DNA of 54,261 bases from JANJTY01 sp038257155. GTDB lineage: Bacteria; Pseudomonadota; Gammaproteobacteria; Xanthomonadales; Xanthomonadaceae. The DNA lies in assembly GCA_038257155.1 (NCBI GenBank), contig JBBSJP010000027.1, positions 1 through 54,261 on the forward strand. The letters run 5' to 3'. Below are positions 26,579 to 34,500 of the stretch, piece by piece. The position numbers and the translations under genes are program-made. The notes under the pieces are model-generated. The model saw nothing but the letters and a program-made list of their open reading frames with translations. It did not search any database and was not told the origin of the DNA. Each line of letters starts with the position of its first letter. Position 1 is the stretch's first letter.

Positions 26579-26944
26579 TCAGGATTCGGTCCAAACCCTT
26601 ACGTAGACCACTTCGCAGTCTGGCGAGTTCTCTGCAATTCGAACCGTGAATTTCCTCTTAGTTGTTATCGCCATAAGAATAGCCGAGTAGATTTCCTTGA
26701 AGAGCACGTGATTCGGGTTGAGCGACATGAACTGTGGTTGTGCAGGGTCGCTGCCCACCAAGGTGCAGTTCAGTGACTCTTTCCCAACCGGCGCTTCCAA
26801 TGATACTTTTCCCGTGTGGTTTGGATAGATACTTACTACCACCTCCTTACCGACGCCAGTGCAGGACCTTACATCGCATACAGCTAGCGCCGAGCTCACG
26901 CAGGCAATCGCAAATACAGCTGCAACAATAGATTTGATTTTCAC
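26579..26944 (-). CDS. Small exported cysteine protein 3
   Basis: 121 aa with a GTG start at 26944 and AGGAG nine bases upstream. A signal peptide ends near SSALAVC (about residue 21). The mature protein has four cysteines (CDVRSC near its start, SLNCTLVG and SPDCEVVYV), two of which align with those of the two downstream relatives. The helix-like IYSAILMAITTKRKFTVRI sits before the last Cys, as in the others. Function unknown. Low GC compared with the flanks, and a position at the edge of the glycan locus, suggest transfer. Confidence 0.77.
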   Translation of the reverse strand: MKIKSIVAAVFAIACVSSALAVCDVRSCTGVGKEVVVSIYPNHTGKVSLEAPVGKESLNCTLVGSDPAQPQFMSLNPNHVLFKEIYSAILMAITTKRKFTVRIAENSPDCEVVYVRVWTES

Positions 26945-27095
26945 TTCTGGTTTCTCCTACAGATTGATAACATTTGGCAACCTGCGGTCTTCCTTGCCGC
27001 TATGCGATTTCTCGCTTGGAGGTTACGTATCCCTTGTTGGATCTCGGAATTCAGGCAAAAGCTGAGTTCTGCTCTGGATACGCCGGAAACTTTTT

Positions 27096-27824
27096 TCAGC
27101 GTGCTCCTGCAATACGTTGGCCAAACAATTGTTCGGCGACGTAGGAGGCGCAGTGGGTGGCGGCGGTGGTGAATAGTGCTTTCAGGGGTGCGGCGTTGTC
27201 TGTCAGCAGGAATTCGGTTGGGTGGTCGGTGGCTTTGGGTTTGCCGGAGGCGTAGTAGCAGTTGCCTGATGCGATGGGCTTGTTCTCGCCTCGTTGTTGC
27301 AGGGTGAACTGGCTGCTGTAGAGCAGTTCGTTGTTGGCGAGGGTCCAGTTGCTTGTGCGGATTTCGATCCAGACGCCGTCGACCAAGGGGGTGTTGGGGT
27401 GGTTGGCGGCGAGGCGTTCGCGTAGCTGGTGGGCGATGGCCTTGGCTGGGTCGGACAGGTCGAATTCGCTCATCAGTTCAGCGCCGCGCTTTTGCATTCT
27501 GGCGGCGGTGGTGGCGGCGCCGATCATGCCGCCGATGGGGCCGAACAGTACGCCGACGGTCAGGGCGGCCTTGTCGACGGGAGCGGACACGGCAAATGCT
27601 TGGCCGTTGGCGGTTCGCAGGGAAAGATTCTGAGCGCGGGTCTGGGCAAAGCCGTTCGGGTCGCGCACTTTGAAGCTGCTGCGGGGCCCGGATGCGCAGG
27701 CGACCAGCATGGCCGTCACCAGCGCGGACAGCAGAACGCGCCAGATCAGCCGCATGCGCGCGCGGTGAACCTGCAGCATCGCTACGGTGGCTGGGGACGT
27801 CTTGTTGTCTGGAAGCGCTTTCAT
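27096..27824 (-). CDS. Lipoprotein of unknown function
   Basis: 242 aa from 27824; an ATG at 27755 gives a more usual signal (MRLIWRVLLSALVTAMLVAC) and may be the true start. The lipobox is LVAC. A Gly-rich hydrophobic stretch VGVLFGPIGGMIGAA (about residue 90) could insert in the membrane. The C-terminal half has SNWTLANNELLYSSQFTLQ and two further cysteines. No family is recognised. It is transcribed in the same direction as the RHS protein and its overlapping membrane gene, but 322 bp of repeats separate them. The sequence around its start codon recurs inside that repeat block. Confidence 0.75.
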   Translation of the reverse strand: MKALPDNKTSPATVAMLQVHRARMRLIWRVLLSALVTAMLVACASGPRSSFKVRDPNGFAQTRAQNLSLRTANGQAFAVSAPVDKAALTVGVLFGPIGGMIGAATTAARMQKRGAELMSEFDLSDPAKAIAHQLRERLAANHPNTPLVDGVWIEIRTSNWTLANNELLYSSQFTLQQRGENKPIASGNCYYASGKPKATDHPTEFLLTDNAAPLKALFTTAATHCASYVAEQLFGQRIAGAR

Positions 27825-28146
27825 CGCGAACTAAACTGCCTCACTGGAATTGTTAAGAAAGGTACTCTGACCCCTGTTTTGGTTGTCGGATCGTCCATTC
27901 GGCGGGTCAAGACCCGCCCTATTCAACCCGCCTTACCGCGTTGGAATAGTTAAGAAAGGTACTCTGACCCCTGTTTTGGTTTTCGGTTTTAGACCTTTCA
28001 TCGCGAACTAAACGGTCTCACCGGAATTGTTAAGAAAGGCACTCTGACCCCCGTTTTCGCCTCTTGTTTCTTTCCTTTGCTAGACCTGACCCCTTGTTTC
28101 TTTCGTGTTTAATGTAACTTTGCTAGACCTGCCCCCGTGTTTCTTC
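27825..28146. repeat. Three copies of a short dispersed repeat (family E)
   Basis: TAAGAAAGG(T/C)ACTCTGACCCC recurs with cores at 27854, 27951 and 28031. The stretch TTTCATCGCGAACTAAAC, which covers the lipoprotein start codon, recurs at about 27997. A related GACCTGACCCC/GACCTGCCCCC motif with TTGTTTCTTTC lies at 28083-28145. As far as I recall, GGGGTCAGAGT motifs of this kind often lie near REP-associated transposase genes, but none is in this window. Confidence 0.75.
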
Positions 28147-28524
28147 CTATCGTCTCCCGCGCGCCCTGAAACTCAAATAGTTCACACTCAAGAGTATCGC
28201 AACGTACGGCGACCAGAGATATATTTCACTCCAGCCGTGATCTCGAAGGAGCAGGAGATCACTTGCGTCTGATGTCAGGGCTAGCAGAAAATACACCGCT
28301 GTTGTACCCATAAACACGATCCATCCGCGCGTCGAACTCGCGATCGCCATAATCACCGAAAAGAGGTGGACCAGAGACAGAACTAGAGAAAAGTATACGA
28401 TCGGGATACTCCAGTCGTCACTGAACTCTCCTGGGAAAGCAATCTTGTCTAGAGCACCAATGCAAAGGATCAGCGCGATAAGTGCGTTCATTATCAGCAC
28501 AAAGATGCAGAACACCTTTATCAC
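28147..28524 (-). CDS. Four-helix membrane protein, putative RHS immunity protein
   Basis: 125 aa with a GTG start that overlaps the RHS stop (TGA at 28521-28523). Four hydrophobic segments are visible: VFCIFVLIMNALIALILCIG, IVYFSLVLSLVHLFSVIMAI, GWIVFMGTTAVYFLLALT and YLWSPYVAILLSVNYLSF. The tail is short and basic (RARGRR). There is no catalytic motif and no family I recognise. A small gene overlapping the 3' end of an RHS polymorphic toxin gene is normally its immunity gene; this position and size fit. A membrane location would protect against a toxin acting in or at the inner membrane or periplasm. The role is inference from arrangement. Confidence 0.75.
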   Translation of the reverse strand: MIKVFCIFVLIMNALIALILCIGALDKIAFPGEFSDDWSIPIVYFSLVLSLVHLFSVIMAIASSTRGWIVFMGTTAVYFLLALTSDASDLLLLRDHGWSEIYLWSPYVAILLSVNYLSFRARGRR

Positions 28525-31500
28525 TGCTTAAGTCCTGAGCGCGCACCATGGAACAGTAGTTCTGAGCGAGTTTGAATCATATGAAACGCTTTGGGAATCT
28601 GACGCGCTGAATTTACGTCTTGAGGTGAAGGCCCTTTGCGCGCCACCCCCGGGAGAACGCCGCAGCTTATCTGATTAGAACAGTAGGCACGAGGATGTGA
28701 ATGGCTGACAACAAGAATATCCATCCCTTGACGCCACGGAATTGGGTGCTCAGGAATACTCTTGCCATCCATTGTTCCTCGCGGCATGTAGTCAATGGTC
28801 ATGGGCGCCCACGGATATACCCCGCTGCCATGTCCATAGAATCCGTGCTCGATTCCTCCGAAAATACTGGGGAGCCAACTTGAATTTTCGGAGGCATGAC
28901 TGACCATCCACATTACTTTTTGAAGTGGCTCGTGAGCCAAGTACAGGGTGAGAAAGCCATCCGGTGGATGATCCAGGTACGACCACCTTTCATTTGTACG
29001 CAATGTTGCTGCGTATGATGAAGAATCATCACTTGCCGAGCTTTGGTCGTTTGAGTCCCGACCGCCAAGCGCAAAACTCAACGCCCCCGTAACCGCCCCA
29101 TTAGCAAACTTCCCCCCCGAAATCGCCGACACCGACCCACCAATCAACGCCGCCTTCACCGTATTGCCAACACTGCGCGTTTCTGGCATCCAACGCTGAG
29201 CAAAGCGCCCCAGCCCGGCCGAGGCAAACGCATGCCCAAACTTCCCACCCTGCATCACGGATATCGTTCCGGCGGTGGTACCCATGGCCAGGCCCGCGCT
29301 CAAGTCGCCCCAGCCGGAGGTGACATTTCCCATCGATGCCATCATGAGGCCACTAAAGGCCCCCCAAAGCGCTCCCGACGTACTCTGCGTGCTAACGCCA
29401 CCACTAACCGCTCCAACCCCGGCATACACGAAGGCCGTGTAAGCCGCCGCGGTTTTTGCGACGAACCCCGCCGCCCAATACTGCTGCGTAACAACCGCCG
29501 CGATCGTAATTATCACCCCCAACCACTGCCGCTCCGCGATTCCGAGGTAGCCACTCGGATCCGTCCCATTCAGCGGGTTGTTCCACAGGTAGCTGTAGCG
29601 GTTGAAGTTCTGCGGGTTGTTGGGCTCCTGCACGAAGGGGTCGACTTGCAGGAAGCGGGCAATGCGACTGTCGTAGATGCGCCCGTTCATGTGCACGATG
29701 TCGAGGCCATCGAGCATTTCGTGGCCGGTGAAGCCGCGGTTGGTTGCCGTCGAGAAGGTCGGCAATCCGCGTGGATCGGCGTAGCCGCGACGCTCGCCGA
29801 AGGGCCCGAAGTCCATGCCTTCCAACGCGCCGCTGGCGGCGTCGCGTACCCGCACCACCGAGCCCAGGTGATCGTGGAAGAGGTACTTGGTGCTGGTGTT
29901 GGTCTTGATTTCCTGCACCGCCACGCCCGCCACGTATCGCCGCATGGTTGTGAGGCCGGCTTCGGTGATGATCTCGACACTGCCCAGGTACTGGGTTCGA
30001 CGCGTGCCACTGACGCCGCTGCCGCTGTCTTCACGCAAATAGCGCTGACCATCGCTGCCGTACCAGAACTGCGCGCGCTGGGTCGGACTGGACTGGCTGG
30101 CACCCACGGCGATCTCGTAGGACTGCTGCTCGGCGCTGTAACGGATATGACGAGCCTGGCCGCTGCCGGTGGACGAGGCGTAAGTCTGGTTGCCGCGCGC
30201 GTCGTAGTCATAGGTGGTGCTGCCGACCCGGGCTACGGCGTGTGGCGAAGCGCCGGCCACGATGCCGCCGCTACAGCCTGAGCCGCTGCCATAGCGGTAG
30301 TCCTGCGCGGCACCGGTGCCGATCGTCTTGCTGCAGATGTTGCCGAGGCTGTCGTAGCTCAGTTCCAGGCCAAACGGGCCCGTTTCGCCGAAGTTTTGCC
30401 CGAGCACGCGCATGTAGCGGGCCGAAGTGAGGCGGTGCAGGGCGTCGTAGAAAAACCTTTCCTTGTACTGGCCATTCTGCGGGCCCGACTTGTCGCGCCA
30501 GGTCAGGTTGCCGGCGGCATCCCACTCGTACTGCTCGTCGTAGATGCTGCCGCTTGCGCCGGCCTGCACGCGAGTAAGCCGCCCACTGCGGGGGTCGTAG
30601 GTGCGGGTCAGGTCCATCGTGGTCACGCCACCGCGGCGCTCCTCGATGATGTTGCCGCGCGCATCGACCTTGAGGGTTTGCAGATAGGTGTCGGCGGAGT
30701 TGCTGGCACAGGTGGCCTGGGTGTCGGCTTGGCTCGATTCGCACACGGCACGGGCAAAACCGCGCGCTGTGTATTCGGTCTTCAACCAGCGGCCGCTGGC
30801 GTCCTGGCTCTTCCAGGCGCGACCTTGGCTGTCGTAATGGGTGGCCGTATGGTGACTGATGCCGGCGGTGCTGCCGGTGCCAATCACGGTGGTGCTGCCC
30901 GTCGCCCGGCCGAGGCTGTCGTAGCGGAACTCGCGACGGAAGTCGACGTCGCGGCTGCTGTCGGCCAACCAGGCGGCATAGCTGCCTTCGCTGGATTCAA
31001 CATCCAGGCTGCCCGGGAAAGCGCCGTCGAAGCCAAATTGGTGGGTGACGGTGGCGCTGCCCTCACTTGCCACGCGCTGGAATACGCGACCCTGCCCGTC
31101 GTAGAAGCTCTGCGTGCTGGTGCCGTCCTGGTGTGTCTGGCTGATGCGCTCACCCAGGGCGTTGTAGGTGTGGTCGACGCGCCCGGCATCAGGGTCGATC
31201 TGCCATAGCATGCGCCCAAGCTCGTCGAACCCGGCGGTGTTCTGGATCACCACGCTATTGCCGCCGGTTCGATGGGTGCGGCGCAGATTGCCCGCGGCAT
31301 CGTAGGTGTAGTTGATCGTCAGGCCTGCGGCATCGGTTGACGAGGCCAGCTCACCCAGCACCGAACGGACCTCCACGCGCTCGTTGTCGAGGGCATCGAA
31401 GTGATGGGTTTCCAGCCCGATGTAGGCGATGCTGCGCAGCGCAGAATTGGGTGTATCCGGCGTGATCACCTGGGTGACGCGACCCATGAAGTCATATTGC

Positions 31501-34500
31501 GTCTCGGCCCAGTCGCGCCCACTGCAACTTGTGGCGCTGACCGACGGCGCCGTGGTTCCAGCCACGAAGAACGGCAGTGACACGCCCGCTTCGCGGCCGA
31601 GCCGGTCGTAGTGGCGGCAAACGGCGCTTATTTCGTTGCCGAGGCTGGTTGTCCCAGAGCTGGTGTTGAAGGTCTGAGCGGCGCTCATCACCGGGCGGGC
31701 CAGCGCGTCGAACCAGGTCCACTGCTGGGCGCCGACGCTGGGGGTTACGGTCTGGCGATACACCGCACCCGTGGGGCAGCCGATACTCCCGCAGGCTTGG
31801 TAGGTAACGGTGCTCGACACGCCGGCTCCGGAGGGTGAGGTTTGCGTCCAGCTGTAGTAGGGCCGCCCCAAGGCACCGAGGGCGGCGTGGCTGACGACGC
31901 CGTTTACGTCCCGCGCCAGGGTGACATTGCCGTAGCGATCGCGCTGGTCGATGGTCTGGACCTGCTGCACGCCAGTGCCAAAGTGCTGGAACGCGGCCTC
32001 GACATAGCGGCCCTGCGCACCGAATGCCTCCTTGCTGTAGCGCTGGATGCGTAGCGGGTTGTTCACATCATTAAAGACGATGCTCTCACTCTTGCACTGC
32101 GCTTCGCTCAAGCCGCTGCTGCAAGTGTGGCTGCTCTTTCGATTGCCGTAGCCGTCAAGGATATGGAAGGTGCGCAGGTGCTGGCTCTCGCCGCCGTTGG
32201 GCTGCAGGGTTTCGCTGACCAGCATGCCGGTTAGTGGGTCGTAGCCGAACGCGGTCTCGCGCACCCGCGAGGTTTCCCCGGGCCGGCTATGGGTGACGAC
32301 GCTACTGGTCAAGCGCCCGAGATGCCACTTGATCGGGTCGTCGGTGTAGCCGTTGTTGGTGCTGACGGTCTGCCTGAGGTTGGCCGCAGATACCCCGCCT
32401 GCATAGGTACGGGTAGCGGATTTCTGCACATTGCCATAGGTGTCGTAGGCACCCACCTGACTGAAGTCGTTAACCGTGGTACTGAGCAGCAGGCCCGTCT
32501 CCGGGTCGTAGCTGCGATCCGTGGACGTGCGCTGGCGCACCTGGTAGGGCTGCTGCACATTGCGGCTGAACACCGGCGAGCTTTCCCACTCGCTTTCCGA
32601 TTCGGAAATGCGTACGCCGGAAACCGGGAATCCCTGGCTGGCGGTGTACCCGTCGAGGAGACAGGCCTGACTGAAGGTCTCGAAGCAGGCGCCGGGCTGG
32701 TAGGCACCGCTGACCACATACCTGTCGGTTGCGTCCGGCAAGCCGATAAAGGGAAAGTCCTGCCGGTACAGGCTGACCGTCACCACGTGTTGGCCGTCGT
32801 GGTTGTTGTCGATGCTGTGGATCTTCTCGAAGCCGAGGAATCCACGCCCGCCAGCCTGCATGCGGGCGCCTTCGTAGCGGTAGTAAACCTCGGCCATGGC
32901 AGTGGGAGCGCCAAACACTGGCGCACTGCTTCGGGCGCGCGCAACCACCCGCATCGGCGCCAGGAAGTCGGATACCGCTGCGCCGCGCCCCACGTTCCAG
33001 GCGTTGTCGTTGCGCGAGCCGTAACCTTGTCGGTAGACGGCGCTGTTGGTCAACGGGCGGTAGTCGATCTCGGTGACTGCTCCGAGGCCATTGGTCACCG
33101 TGGTGATGACATCGCGCGGCTGGTGCGGAGCCTCGGAGATGCCAGCGAAGATGGGCGAGTTCGAGCCACTCCATTCGATGCGCATGAACTCGACCACGCC
33201 ATCACCGTTGTAGTCGCCAAACAGGAAGCTGCGCTTGCTGAAGCAGCGACCGGGCTGGTCGGACTCGACTTCGGTACAACCCGTCTTTACTCGGTTTTCC
33301 GACAGCGGCTCACGTTTGCCGAACTCACCACCCGGCAGGCCATAGCGAACCACGAAGTACTGATTGATCTCGGGATGCTGTGCCTGGCGCAGCGGATAAA
33401 CCAGATCAGCACGGCCATCGCCGTTTACGTCAACTACTTGAGTGCTGCGGTGGCTGGCGATTTCCGAGCAATCGAGACAGTTCGGTGCCTTGATCTCGAA
33501 TCTAGCTCCGGTATTCAGCAAGGTTGTTGGATGCGCGGTCAGCGTACCGGTGAATACCGCGTCTGACAGGCTGTCGCCGTTGACGTCAACAAAGTGGATG
33601 GTCAACGCCGTGTCTGCGGAGTCATCGTAAAAGAGCAAGCCACTTGGGTTTTGCCCATAGGCGAGCGCCTGGATGCGTCCTGGCAGCGTGGCAACCGGCG
33701 GCTCGATCAGGCGGACCGAGTGCGCGTGCACCACTGGACTACAGGTGCCTCCGCCATTCACCTGGTTGGAACTGACAAAGGGGATTACCGGCGTCGGGTC
33801 GCCAGGCGGGCTTCCACCGCCGCTGCAGACATTGTGACGCTGGGTGACGACCAACACATCGGAACGCCCGTCGCCATCGAAGTCGACCAACTGCTGGTAG
33901 TTCATGCGCCGGTACAGACCGAGCAACTCGTATGTGCAGCCCGCCGGCCCGTTTGCACAGGGATTCGACTCGCCCGAGAACAGATCGAGCTCATGTTCCG
34001 CGCCCCAGCCGAATCCAGTGCCTTGGCGCTCCATCAGACGCGCCATCAGTTTGATGGAGTCGCCGTAGGGCACCGGGTAAACGATGTCCAACAGGCCATC
34101 ACCGTTGAAGTCACCCAACTGGACCTGCTTCTCGGGCTTCCTCCAGGCATCGTCGATTGGCGCGAGGATGGGCACGGTCGCAAGCAGGTCATTGACCATG
34201 TCGAAACTGACAACGCCATTGGACCGGCCCAGCGAACGCGCGCCACGCCACCGGATCGTGCTGGTGCCAACCTTGTCGCGGAAGAACAGGTCGGCTTTGC
34301 CGTCACCGTCGTAATCGAGCAGGAACCAGCCGCTGTTCGGATCGTCAGGCAGGTCGTGCATCAAGCAGACATAGCCCGGATTGGGCGAGGCCGAGGTGTA
34401 CGTCGGTCGTCCCGCGGCGTCGAGCCCGCCAACTTCAATGCGCAGTTGGTCGCCGGGGCATGGCTCGGCCGACTGACCATCCTTCATCCAGAGCAAGTCT

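Noticed and set aside
25370..26944. Integron gene cassette array for the three small exported genes
   Set aside because: One core-like GTTAAGC occurs before the gene starting at 26284, but I see no matching inverse core at the right distance, no such site at the other two genes, and no integron integrase in the window.
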